DNA from: Pseudorhodoplanes sinuspersici
GTDB taxonomy: Bacteria > Pseudomonadota > Alphaproteobacteria > Rhizobiales > Xanthobacteraceae
Length of the DNA stretch: 64,000 nt
Direction of reading: 5' to 3'
NCBI RefSeq assembly: GCF_002119765.1
Contig: NZ_CP021112.1
Coordinates: 1,482,501 to 1,546,500, forward strand
Shown: piece by piece, positions 9,595 through 20,911 of the stretch
Layout of the letters: each line of letters starts with the position of its first letter
How positions within the stretch are numbered: the stretch's first letter is position 1
The notes under the pieces: model-generated
Told to the model about the DNA's origin: nothing
The model's input: only the letters and a program-made list of their open reading frames with translations
Database searches by the model: none
Made by a program: the position numbers and the translations under genes

Positions 9595-9736
9595 ACCCTC
9601 CCCCTTGTGGGGAGGGTCGCCGAGTGAAACGAGGCGGGGTGGGGGTCGTCGTTCTTATCAAATCGCAGCTACCCCCACCCCGATCTCCTTCGCTCTGCTC
9701 AGTCGATCGACCCTCCCCACAAGGGGGAGGGTAAAG
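9595..9736. repeat. Palindromic intergenic repeat, family B
   Basis: The segment begins TTTACCCTCCCCCTTGTGGG and ends with the inverted copy, enclosing inner arms of the GGGGTGGGGGT/ACCCCCACCCC type. Similar elements lie at 10240-10381, 13171-13295 and 32303-32516. The outer arms are about 20 bases and almost perfect. It is a dispersed, highly structured non-coding element between the DUF533 gene and the ATP synthase operon. Confidence 0.9.
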
Positions 9737-9745
9737 ACTTCAAAT

Positions 9746-9777
9746 AAAAAAAGCCGGGCAATGCCCGGCCTTTTTGT
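9746..9777. terminator. Bidirectional rho-independent terminator between the DUF533 gene and atpC
   Basis: A 7-bp GCCGGGC/GCCCGGC stem with a three-base loop is flanked by a run of A on the left and a run of T on the right. It therefore reads as a terminator on both strands. It lies between convergent genes: the plus-strand DUF533 gene and the minus-strand atp operon, whose last stop is at 9800. Confidence 0.88.
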
Positions 9778-9799
9778 TTGCGCCTCCGGCTTTCGCCGA

Positions 9800-10219
9800 T
9801 CAATGCATCGCCGTGCCGGTGAGATGGAAATCGAGCCACTTGAAGTGATCGAGGCGCGAAATCTCCCTGTCGAGCGCGGATCCGCCGTCAGAGTTTTCGA
9901 GCTTCTTCACTTTCTCTTCGCTCTTCTTGATCTGCGCCGCCAGCACAGCCTTGTCGAAATCCTCAACCGCCGTTGCGACATCGGCCAGCACCGTCAGACC
10001 GGTCGGTGACACTTCGGCAAAGCCGCCGAAGATCACGACCTTCTCTTCGCTGCCGTTGCGCTTGATCGTCATGATGCCCGGACGCAGCGTCGTCACCAGC
10101 GGCGCATGACCGGCCAGGACGCCGAAATCGCCCTCGGCGCCGGGAATGTCCACCTGCTCGACCTCCCCGGAGATGAGGAGCTCTTCAGGCGAGACGAGAT
10201 CGAAATGAAAAGTGGCCAT
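9800..10219 (-). CDS. atpC: F0F1 ATP synthase subunit epsilon
   Basis: Epsilon is part of the central stalk of F1 and regulates ATP hydrolysis. The 139-residue protein starts [15 protein letters not shown] and has the family beta-sandwich ([23 protein letters not shown]) followed by a short helical C-terminal domain. It is the last gene of the minus-strand atp operon, separated from atpD by a 167-bp gap filled with a family B palindromic repeat. A bidirectional terminator follows its stop. Confidence 0.96.
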   Translation of the reverse strand: MATFHFDLVSPEELLISGEVEQVDIPGAEGDFGVLAGHAPLVTTLRPGIMTIKRNGSEEKVVIFGGFAEVSPTGLTVLADVATAVEDFDKAVLAAQIKKSEEKVKKLENSDGGSALDREISRLDHFKWLDFHLTGTAMH

Positions 10220-10239
10220 GATAGAATTTGCTCCGCTCT

Positions 10240-10381
10240 CTCATCTCCCTCCCCCCTTGTGGGGGAGGGGTGGGGAGGGAGGTGGTCACGGAGCGAACGA
10301 AAATCCGTATCGCAAGGACCCCCACCCCGACCGCCCTCGCTGTGCTCCGGCGGTCGACCCTCCCCACAAGGGGGAGGGTAA
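10240..10381. repeat. Palindromic intergenic repeat, family B, inside the atp operon
   Basis: The element fills the gap between atpD and atpC almost exactly. It has CCCTCCCCCCTTGTGGGGGA at one end, the inverse at the other, and inner GGTGGGGAGGGAGG/CCCCCACCCCGACC arms. Because it lies between two co-transcribed genes, it will be folded in the operon mRNA and could lower or stabilise atpC expression relative to atpD. Confidence 0.9.
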
Positions 10382-10386
10382 AGAAA

Positions 10387-12251
<1,865 letters not shown>

Positions 12252-12264
12252 TCGCCAATCTCCT

Positions 12265-13146
12265 CTACAGGGCCTCGGCGCCGGAAATGATTTCGATCAG
12301 TTCTTTCGTGATCATCGCCTGACGGGTGCGGTTATAGGTGATCGTTTGCTTCTTGATCATGTCGCCGGCATTGCGCGTGGCATTGTCCATCGCGCTCATG
12401 CGCGCGCCCTGCTCGGACGCGGCATTTTCCAGCAGCGCGCGGAACACCTGGATCGCCAGGTTGCGCGGCAGCAATTCGTCGAGGATTTCGGCCTCTTCCG
12501 GCTCGTATTCGTAGGTTGTGTCCGCCTGACCGCCGTTGTCGGCTTTTTCCGGCAGCAACGGCGGGATGATCTGCGTGGCGGTCGGGATCTGCGCGATCAC
12601 CGATTTGAAGCGCGAGAAGAACAAAGTCGCGATATCGAACTCGCCTTTCTCGAAGCGGTCGACGATGTTCTTGGCAATGGTGTCGGCATCGGTGAAGCCG
12701 ACATTCTTGACGCCGCGCAGCTCGATCAGCTCGACGATAGACTTCTCGTAGTTACGGCGAAGCTGGTCGTAGCCCTTGCGGCCGACGCAGAGGATTTTCA
12801 CCTGCTTGCCGGCGGCAGTCAGTTCCGCAATCTTTTCGCGCGCAAGACGGACGATCGCCGAATTGAAAGCGCCGCACAGACCGCGCTCGGCCGTGCAGAC
12901 GACGAGGAGATGAACCTGGTCGTTGCCGGTGCCGCCGAGAAGCTTCGGCGCGGTGGCGAGATCGGTGACGGCCCCGGCGATATTGCCGAGCACCTTTTCC
13001 ATGCGTTCGGCGAACGGGCGTGCCGCTTCGGCCGCGGCCTGTGCGCGTCGCAGCTTGGATGCCGCGACCATCTGCATGGCCTTGGTGATCTTCTGCGTCG
13101 CCTTGGTCGAGGCGATGCGCACGCGCATGTCTTTGAGGCTGGCCAT
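12265..13146 (-). CDS. atpG: F0F1 ATP synthase subunit gamma
   Basis: Gamma forms the rotating shaft of F1. The 293-residue protein has both conserved terminal coiled-coil helices: [20 protein letters not shown] at the N-terminus and the C-terminal [19 protein letters not shown] with [22 protein letters not shown]. The middle Rossmann-like region includes [12 protein letters not shown]. It is preceded by a 151-bp gap holding a family B repeat and followed directly by the ohr-like gene. Confidence 0.97.
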   Translation of the reverse strand: MASLKDMRVRIASTKATQKITKAMQMVAASKLRRAQAAAEAARPFAERMEKVLGNIAGAVTDLATAPKLLGGTGNDQVHLLVVCTAERGLCGAFNSAIVRLAREKIAELTAAGKQVKILCVGRKGYDQLRRNYEKSIVELIELRGVKNVGFTDADTIAKNIVDRFEKGEFDIATLFFSRFKSVIAQIPTATQIIPPLLPEKADNGGQADTTYEYEPEEAEILDELLPRNLAIQVFRALLENAASEQGARMSAMDNATRNAGDMIKKQTITYNRTRQAMITKELIEIISGAEAL

Positions 13147-13170
13147 TGCCCTATCAGTCCTAGCTCTCTT

Positions 13171-13295
13171 CCTTACCTCCCCCAGAAAGGGGGAGGTCGG
13201 CGAGCAAAGCTCGCCGGGTGGGGGTCTTCAGGCGAGGCGAACCCCACCCGGTCGGCTTTCGCCGACCACCCTCCCCTTTTCAAGGGGAGGGAAAA
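13171..13295. repeat. Palindromic intergenic repeat, family B, between atpA and atpG
   Basis: The outer arms are CCTCCCCCAGAAAGGGGGAGG-like and CCCTCCCCTTTTCAAGGGGA-like; the inner arms include GGCGAGCAAAGCTCGCC and GGTCGGCTTTCGCCGACC, each a small hairpin. The element occupies nearly the whole atpA-atpG gap in the operon transcript. It belongs to the same loose family as 9595-9736 and 10240-10381. Confidence 0.88.
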
Positions 13296-13297
13296 AC

Positions 13298-15387
<2,090 letters not shown>

Positions 15388-15679
15388 TGACCCGTTTAGC
15401 TATTCGATGATCCGCAAGCTTGGTACCGTCGCGCGGACGGCGGCGCAAACCGTTGGCATTCAAGGGGAATTCCGATCTTGCGGAGCGTCACGAAAAGTCC
15501 CGGAACCCCGGCAAAATCGAGCGGTTGCTAACACGGCAGCCGCGGCGGTGCAATATAATGCAAGGCCGGAATGGAGCGAAAAAGCGCGCTTTTGAGGGGC
15601 CTATCGTCGCAAGGGAACGGTCTTTTGACCCTTTTCGGGCCTGATTGACTGCTTCCAAGGCGGCCCTATCTCTGGTCGG

Positions 15680-15727
15680 GCGAGGACGGCCTCGCTCCAT
15701 TCTCAAAATCCGCAGGGACGGCCCTGC
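15680..15727 (+). promoter_or_regulatory. Guanidine-II (mini-ykkC) riboswitch upstream of sugE
   Basis: Two small hairpins carry the same ACGG tetraloop. The first is GCGAGG-ACGG-CCTCGC at 15680-15695 and the second GCAGGG-ACGG-CCCTGC at 15712-15727, with a 16-base spacer. Paired 6-bp stems with ACGR loops separated by a short linker are the defining architecture of the guanidine-II (mini-ykkC) riboswitch, known to control SugE/Gdx guanidinium exporters. The ribosome-binding site AAAGGGAG (15756-15763) and the sugE ATG (15770) follow directly, consistent with translational control. The structure is seen directly; ligand and mechanism are inferred from the known family. Confidence 0.88.
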
Positions 15728-15769
15728 AAGGCCACCGCGTCTCGCGGGTGTGCCCAAAGGGAGCCCGTC

Positions 15770-16084
15770 ATGGCCTGGACCTACCTTTTCATCGCCGGCC
15801 TTCTGGAAATCGGCTGGGCGATCGGCCTCAAATACACCGAAGGCTTCTCGAAGCTCTGGCCATCGATCGGCACCGTCCTGGCGATGGTCCTCAGCATCGC
15901 CTTTCTCGGGTTGGCGTTGAAATCGCTGCCGGTCGGCACCGCCTATGCGATCTGGACCGGTATCGGCGCCGTCGGCACCGTCCTCCTCGGCATTGTCCTG
16001 TTCGCCGAGCCTGCGACGGCGCTCCGGCTGGGCTGCGTGGCTCTGATCGTGACCGGCATCGTCGGACTGAAACTGGTCACCTAG
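15770..16084 (+). CDS. sugE: SMR-family guanidinium exporter SugE/Gdx
   Basis: A 104-residue, four-helix small multidrug resistance protein. The essential Glu of helix 1 is residue 13 ([18 protein letters not shown]), and the SugE-type helix motif [17 protein letters not shown] is present. Members of this branch export guanidinium in exchange for protons. The guanidine-II-like riboswitch just upstream supports Gdx rather than general drug export. It starts at ATG 15770 behind AAAGGGAG and is transcribed alone, ending before a long perfect hairpin. Confidence 0.93.
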   Translation: MAWTYLFIAGLLEIGWAIGLKYTEGFSKLWPSIGTVLAMVLSIAFLGLALKSLPVGTAYAIWTGIGAVGTVLLGIVLFAEPATALRLGCVALIVTGIVGLKLVT

Positions 16085-16098
16085 ATCACAAGTGGATT

Positions 16099-16127
16099 CC
16101 GGCCTTCGTCTGCCATAGCCGGCTTCG
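16099..16127. repeat. Dispersed GC-rich palindromic repeat, copy 2
   Basis: Near-exact inverted copy of 6634-6662, sharing CCATAGCCGGCTTCG. It lies 15 bases after the sugE stop. Confidence 0.5.
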
Positions 16128-16170
16128 TCCGGCGACGGCCGGTTCGCAAAACGCGTCAAAACAAAGAGCG

Positions 16171-16207
16171 AGAGCCCCGGCTTTGAGTCCATCAAAGCCG
16201 GGGCTCT
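16171..16207. terminator. Long perfect hairpin between convergent sugE and SDR genes
   Basis: A 16-bp perfect stem (AGAGCCCCGGCTTTGA and its complement) with a 5-base loop lies between two convergent genes, 87 bases after sugE and 21 bases after the SDR stop. Neither side has a clean T run, although the minus strand continues CTCTTTGTTTTG. I call it a probable bidirectional terminator. Confidence 0.7.
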
Positions 16208-16227
16208 AAGAGTTTGAGTTTCGACGC

Positions 16228-16983
16228 TCAGATTTGGAATCCGCCGGAGATCTCCAGAGCGCTACCGCTGATGTAGCCAGCATCCGGACCTGCAAGGAAG
16301 CAGACGGCTGCCGCCACCTCATCCAGGGTTGCGATCCGGCGGATTGCATGAAGATCCATGATCGCAGCCGGCAATTTATCGGCGACGGCCGACGCCATGT
16401 CCGTCGGCATGATGCCTGGCTGCACGACGTTCACGGTGATGTTGCGAGGCCCAAGATCACGCTGGACACCTTTTGCGTATCCGACGATCGCCGCCTTGGT
16501 GCCCGCATAGTCCGCAACACCCGGGAATGGGACACGGCTGCCAAGCCCGGAACCTATGAAAACAATGCGCCCACCATCCGAGAGTTTCTGGGCTGCAGCG
16601 CGTGTTGTAGCCACAGCACCGAGCACATTGATCTGCCACTGGCGATTATATTCATCGGCCTCGAGTTGAGGATCGTCGACCGTCCTGCCCTGCACAGCGA
16701 TTGCTGCATTGTTGACGAGGATGTCGAGCTTGCCGAACGCGGCAATCACCGAGTCGATCAAAGGCTTGGCCGAAGCAAGGTCGGCTTGGTCGCTCTTGAT
16801 CGCAATCGCACGAACACCCTTGGCCTTGAGCTTCTCCACGACAGCCTTCGCCTTCTCGGCCGAAGACGCGTAGCTGATCGCAACGTCAGCGCCCTTCTCG
16901 GCAAGCGCCTCAGCGATAGCTGTGCCGAGCCCGCGCGAGCCGCCGGTCACGAGGGCGACCTTGCCCTTTAGTATGTTCGACAT
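16228..16983 (-). CDS. Short-chain dehydrogenase/reductase (classical SDR)
   Basis: A 251-residue NAD(P)-dependent oxidoreductase. The glycine motif TGGSRGLGTA sits near residues 14-23, the NNA motif is LVNNAAIAV, the catalytic Ser is in FIGSGLGS, and Tyr/Lys are in VADYAGTKAAIVGYAKG. An Arg/Lys-poor beta-2 region leaves cofactor choice open. It is closest in style to 3-oxoacyl-ACP reductase-like SDRs found beside TetR regulators. It is divergent from the TetR gene at 17144, and matching operator-like sites fill the shared promoter region, so it is very likely the regulated target. The substrate cannot be read from sequence. Confidence 0.88.
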   Translation of the reverse strand: MSNILKGKVALVTGGSRGLGTAIAEALAEKGADVAISYASSAEKAKAVVEKLKAKGVRAIAIKSDQADLASAKPLIDSVIAAFGKLDILVNNAAIAVQGRTVDDPQLEADEYNRQWQINVLGAVATTRAAAQKLSDGGRIVFIGSGLGSRVPFPGVADYAGTKAAIVGYAKGVQRDLGPRNITVNVVQPGIMPTDMASAVADKLPAAIMDLHAIRRIATLDEVAAAVCFLAGPDAGYISGSALEISGGFQI

Positions 16984-17046
16984 AAGATTTATTTCCTAAA
17001 GCATTGGAGGCACGGCCTGTCCCTGATGGCGGCCGCCCTGGTTTTC

Positions 17047-17120
17047 ATAACGATCATTACTATAACGATTGGTACGAAATGTGGACAGCGACTGTCAAGC
17101 GGTTTAATAATGGTCGTTAT
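17047..17120. promoter_or_regulatory. Two operator-like sites in the SDR/TetR divergent promoter
   Basis: ATAACGATCATTA at 17047-17059 is repeated in inverted orientation as TAATGGTCGTTAT at 17108-17120, with one mismatch. Each copy is itself an imperfect palindrome centred on GATC or GGTC. A third partial copy, TATAACGATT, lies at 17061-17070. The sites flank the intergenic region between the SDR and TetR genes, the expected layout for a TetR repressor controlling both genes. Confidence 0.7.
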
Positions 17121-17143
17121 GGAAAAAAGGCTGGCCTGACCTG

Positions 17144-17776
17144 ATGGGGCGCCATCGCGAATTTGACGTGGAGAAAGCACTCGACGCCGCGCTATGCGTC
17201 TTCTGGCGCAAGGGCTACGAGGGCGCGTCCTACGCTGACCTGACCGAGGCGACCGGCGTCGAGAGGCCCGCCCTCTATTCGGCCTTCGGCAATAAGGAAG
17301 CGCTCTTCCGCCGGGCCCTGGCTCGTTATGACGAGCAGTATGTGGACTTCATCCCCAAGGCGCTTGCTCTTCCGACGGCGCGGGAAGTTGCGGCGCACAT
17401 CCTGTACAGCACGGCTGACCTCAATACGCGATATGCGAGCCACACGGGCTGCCTCTATATCAATGGTGCGCTGGCCGTATCGGATGAAGCGGAACCCGTG
17501 CGACAGGCCTTGATCGATGGTCGCGCGGCTGGCGAAGCGCAGATTCGTGAACGCTTCGAACGGGCAAAGGCCGAAGGCGACTTGCCGGAGACGGCGAAAC
17601 CCGGCGCCCTCGCGGCATTCGTGATGGCGGTCTCTCACGGCATGGCGGTGCAAGCAAAAGCCGGCTTCAGCCGCGAGATGCTGGAGGCTGTGGCTGAGCA
17701 AGCGCTTTCCACGTGGCCTACCGGCAGTTCTTCCGGAGCCTCTGCGCCGCGCTCGGCCGGCTCTAAATCTGTTTGA
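17144..17776 (+). CDS. TetR/AcrR-family transcriptional regulator
   Basis: A 210-residue repressor-type protein. The N-terminal helix-turn-helix spans about residues 18-50, with GYEGASYADLTEATGVERP followed by ALYSAFGNKEALFRRAL. The C-terminal ligand/dimer domain (about 75-195) includes HTGCLYINGALAVSDEAEPV, a motif common in TetR members that sense reactive or small organic molecules. It is divergent from the SDR gene, with paired inverted sites between them, which suggests it represses both itself and the SDR. Base composition is slightly lower in GC in the promoter only. Confidence 0.9.
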   Translation: MGRHREFDVEKALDAALCVFWRKGYEGASYADLTEATGVERPALYSAFGNKEALFRRALARYDEQYVDFIPKALALPTAREVAAHILYSTADLNTRYASHTGCLYINGALAVSDEAEPVRQALIDGRAAGEAQIRERFERAKAEGDLPETAKPGALAAFVMAVSHGMAVQAKAGFSREMLEAVAEQALSTWPTGSSSGASAPRSAGSKSV

Positions 17777-17868
17777 TTCACCGCAAGGCAGATATTCTCA
17801 GCGCCTTGTAACCAAAACGCGAGCAAATGGGCTACAAATAGAGAACTCCCGCTCTTTCGCTCCCGGTG

Positions 17869-19569
17869 ATGAGGATGAATGCGACTGCTTCCGCGGCCAA
17901 GAGCCGCAGCGAACCGACTTTTGCCGATCTCTTCACGCCCAAGCTCATCACGGTCTTGCGGGAGGGCTACGGCCTCGCGGGGTTTCGCGCCGACGCGCTG
18001 GCCGGACTGACGGTTGCGATTGTCGCGCTGCCATTGTCGATGGCCATCGCCATCGGCGCGGGCGTCGGCCCGGAACGCGGCCTCTACACCGCCATCGTCG
18101 GCGGTTTTTTAATATCCCTGCTGGGCGGCAGCCGCTTCCAGATCGGCGGGCCAGCCGCGGCGTTTATTGGCCTCGTCGCAGTCATCGTCGAACGCCATGG
18201 CTATGATGGCCTGGTGCTGGCGACCGTCATTGCCGGGCTGATCCTCGTCACCATCGGATTCCTGCGGCTCGGCACCTACGTCAAATACATTCCTTACCCC
18301 GTGACTGTCGGCTTCACCGCCGGTATCGCCGTCATCATCCTGATCACGCAGGTGCGTGACCTGTTCGGCCTGAAGCTGGCGCATGAACCGGCCGACACCT
18401 TGCCGAAGATCGCCGCCCTGTGGAATGCGATCGGCACCATCAGTCCGGTGACCATCATGCTGTCGGTTGTGTCGATCGCCACGATTCTTGTCGTGCGCCG
18501 GCTGCGGCCGAATTGGCCGGCGCTGTTGATTGCCGTGATCGGCGCGACGCTCCTCACCACCCTTCTCGGTCTTCCGGTTGAAACGATCGGCTCGCGATTC
18601 GGCGCCATTCAATCCGGATTGCCGGCGCCGGCTTTGCCACCCTTCAGCCCTGAGAAAATTCGCGCCGTATTTCCGGATGCGATTGCGATCGCATTGCTCG
18701 GCGCGATCGAGTCGCTGCTCTCCGCCGTCGTTGCCGACGGCATGTCCGGGCGGCGGCACCGTTCCAACAGCGAACTGGTGGCGCAAGGCATCGGCAATGT
18801 CGCAGCGGCCGTTTGCGGCGGCGTGCCGGTAACCGGCACGATCGCGCGGACCGCCACCAATATCCGCGCCGGCGCGCGTGGCCCCGTCGCGGGCATGCTG
18901 CATTCGGTCTATCTGTTGATCTTCGTGCTCGTGGCGATGCCGCTCGTCGCCTATGTCCCGCTCGCGGCCTTGGCCGGCGTTCTGGTCGTCGTTGCCTGGG
19001 GCATGGCGGACCGCGCCGAATTCGCGCTGCTGCTGCGCTCATCGGTTGCCGATGCGCTGGTGCTGCTCGCGACATTCCTGTTGACGATCTTTGTCGATCT
19101 GCTCACCGGAATCGGTTTCGGTGTGGTGCTCGGATCGTTTCTGTTCATGCATCGCATGGCCGAATCGATCGACATCGATGGCGGACCGAAATTCATCCGC
19201 GACGATGTCTCCGACAGCGTCAACGGCCGTCCCGCTTATGCCGGCAATGTGCTGCCCGACGATGTGATGGTCTATCGCATCAGCGGCGCATTCTTTTTCG
19301 GCGCAACGGCGCGCGTGAACCTGATCCTCGACCGCGTGGCGAGTCCGCCGCGGATCTTCGTTCTCGATTTCTCGGATGTGCCGTTTATCGACATCACCGC
19401 CGCGGCCGCGCTCGAACGTTTCGTGCAGCGGCTGCACAAGGCCGGCACCAAGGTCTATTTCGCCGGCGTGCGCCCGCATGTGCGGCGGGCCTTCAAATTG
19501 CCGGGATTGCGCGGCCGCTCGGTCTACTACGTGCCGAGCGTGGAGCGGGCGCTGAAGGCTGCGGGCTAG
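17869..19569 (+). CDS. SulP-family anion transporter with STAS domain
   Basis: A 566-residue inner-membrane protein from ATG 17869 (GTG 17866 and ATG 17875 are alternatives). It has about 12 hydrophobic segments between residues 45 and 425, then a cytoplasmic STAS domain (about 450-560, with VLDFSDVPFIDITAAAALE). The SulP signature region (ALPLSMAIAIGAGVGPERGL and SLLGGSRFQIGGPAAAF) is intact. The family moves sulfate, bicarbonate, dicarboxylates or other anions; the substrate is not evident. No carbonic anhydrase or sulfate assimilation gene is adjacent. It is followed by a family A palindromic repeat. Confidence 0.93.
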   Translation: MRMNATASAAKSRSEPTFADLFTPKLITVLREGYGLAGFRADALAGLTVAIVALPLSMAIAIGAGVGPERGLYTAIVGGFLISLLGGSRFQIGGPAAAFIGLVAVIVERHGYDGLVLATVIAGLILVTIGFLRLGTYVKYIPYPVTVGFTAGIAVIILITQVRDLFGLKLAHEPADTLPKIAALWNAIGTISPVTIMLSVVSIATILVVRRLRPNWPALLIAVIGATLLTTLLGLPVETIGSRFGAIQSGLPAPALPPFSPEKIRAVFPDAIAIALLGAIESLLSAVVADGMSGRRHRSNSELVAQGIGNVAAAVCGGVPVTGTIARTATNIRAGARGPVAGMLHSVYLLIFVLVAMPLVAYVPLAALAGVLVVVAWGMADRAEFALLLRSSVADALVLLATFLLTIFVDLLTGIGFGVVLGSFLFMHRMAESIDIDGGPKFIRDDVSDSVNGRPAYAGNVLPDDVMVYRISGAFFFGATARVNLILDRVASPPRIFVLDFSDVPFIDITAAAALERFVQRLHKAGTKVYFAGVRPHVRRAFKLPGLRGRSVYYVPSVERALKAAG

Positions 19570-19580
19570 CCTCGCATCTT

Positions 19581-19681
19581 TCCGTTCGTCCCCGCGCAAA
19601 AGCGCGAAGCGCGTCTTCACGCAAAAGCGGGGACCCAGCGCCAAGAAGTACTGGGTTCCCGCTTGCGCGGGAACGAGCGGA
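19581..19681. repeat. Palindromic intergenic repeat, family A (long form)
   Basis: It begins TCCGTTCGTCCCCGCGCAAA and ends with the inverse arm. It has an extra inner insertion, AAAGCGCGAAGCGCGTCTT, compared with 8576-8663. The same long form occurs at 20782-20899, so the two flank the cyclase gene in the same orientation. Confidence 0.88.
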
Positions 19682-19690
19682 TAAAGCGGC

Positions 19691-20650
19691 TTACCGCACC
19701 GCGATCGGCGCGACGGTCGAGCCCGAGCCGCCCTGCACCTTCAGCGGCTGCATGATGAACGCGAACTCGTAGGCCTGTTTCGCCGCCAGCTCGTCGAGCT
19801 TGAGATTTTCCAAGAGATGGATGCCGTTGACCACCAGCGCGAGCTGATGCACCGGCAGCGACAATTGCTTGTCCGGATTGGGCGCGACTTCCACCGGCCA
19901 ATTGTCCGAACCGAGCAGCAGCGGGTCCTTCGCCGCCAGCCATTCGGCAGCCTTCACGCCGATGCCCGGACATGATTTGACATAGCGGGCGTTATCCTTG
20001 GCCCACAGCTTGCCCCAGCCGGTATTGATGATGATCGCGTCGCCCGGTTGCAGCGTCACGTTCTGCTTCTTGAGCGCACCTTCGAGATCCTCGACCGTGA
20101 TCTCGTAATTGTCTCCGAGCATATCGACGCCCTTGTAGCCGGCGACATCGATCAGCACGCCGCGCGCGATCAGCGAACCGACATTGTGCACGCCGAGCTT
20201 GTTGAAGCCGCCACGTGTTGCATTGTCGTCGACCTTGAAACAATTGTACCAGCTGTTGAGATGCGTCTGATGCGCGAAGGCGTCGAACTGTGTGCCCACC
20301 TGACCGATCTCGGTTATGACGATCTCCTCGTTGCTGCCGCGCATGTTCGAAAACTCATTCATGAATGTGCGCTTGGCATGAACGTCGAATCGCCGCGTGC
20401 CGAAGAACGGCATCTTGTCGTTCAGCACATGACCGAGCTCGATCACCTCGCCGGCCTTGATCAGCTTGACCGCGTTGAGCACGGCCTGCGGCTTCATATG
20501 ATTGGCCGACCCGCGCTCGTCGGCAGCACCCCATTTCGACGGGCAGCGGGCATTCTCAGGCGGAACGGTCCAGGATGGCGCCTGGGCCTGTGCAGCGGTG
20601 AGTGTGAAAAAGACGACAGACATCACAACACCGGAAGCGATGCATTTCAT
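19691..20650 (-). CDS. Secreted cyclase-family protein (PF04199-like, kynurenine formamidase fold)
   Basis: A 319-residue protein with a clear signal peptide (MKCIASGVVMSVVFFTLTAA, cleavage after AQA). The family metal-binding motif HxGTHxDxxxH appears here as QVGTQFDAFAH, so both leading His positions are Gln while the Asp and last His remain. Other conserved parts are present: RGVLIDVAGYKG, LQPGDAIIINTGWGKLW and LLLGSDNWPVEVAPNP. Relatives hydrolyse amides or cyclise substrates with a divalent metal. The altered metal site means activity may differ or be lost. It is flanked by family A repeats on both sides. Confidence 0.82.
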   Translation of the reverse strand: MKCIASGVVMSVVFFTLTAAQAQAPSWTVPPENARCPSKWGAADERGSANHMKPQAVLNAVKLIKAGEVIELGHVLNDKMPFFGTRRFDVHAKRTFMNEFSNMRGSNEEIVITEIGQVGTQFDAFAHQTHLNSWYNCFKVDDNATRGGFNKLGVHNVGSLIARGVLIDVAGYKGVDMLGDNYEITVEDLEGALKKQNVTLQPGDAIIINTGWGKLWAKDNARYVKSCPGIGVKAAEWLAAKDPLLLGSDNWPVEVAPNPDKQLSLPVHQLALVVNGIHLLENLKLDELAAKQAYEFAFIMQPLKVQGGSGSTVAPIAVR

Positions 20651-20781
20651 AGGACGTCTCCCCGTAAAGCCCGATCTGCGTCGGGACTGTTACAAGCATG
20701 CGCCAGTCATCGCGCAGCGGCAAGATTGCGCGGCGGTGCGGATACACCTTTGTCTTTGGTTACGGTGGAGTAACGTATTTT

Positions 20782-20899
20782 CTCCCGCTCGTCCCCGCGC
20801 AAAAGCGCGAAGCGCGTCTTAACGCAAAAGCGGGGACCCAGGAGTTATAAACGCATCAACAAGTGGCTCTGGGTTCCCGCTTGCGCGGGAACGAACGGA
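20782..20899. repeat. Palindromic intergenic repeat, family A (long form), second copy
   Basis: Almost the same as 19581-19681, including the inner AAAGCGCGAAGCGCGTCTT insertion, with a different spacer. The end arm is GTTCCCGCTTGCGCGGGAAC. It lies between the cyclase gene start and the beta-lactamase stop. Confidence 0.88.
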
Positions 20900-20911
20900 A
20901 AAGGTGTCCGT

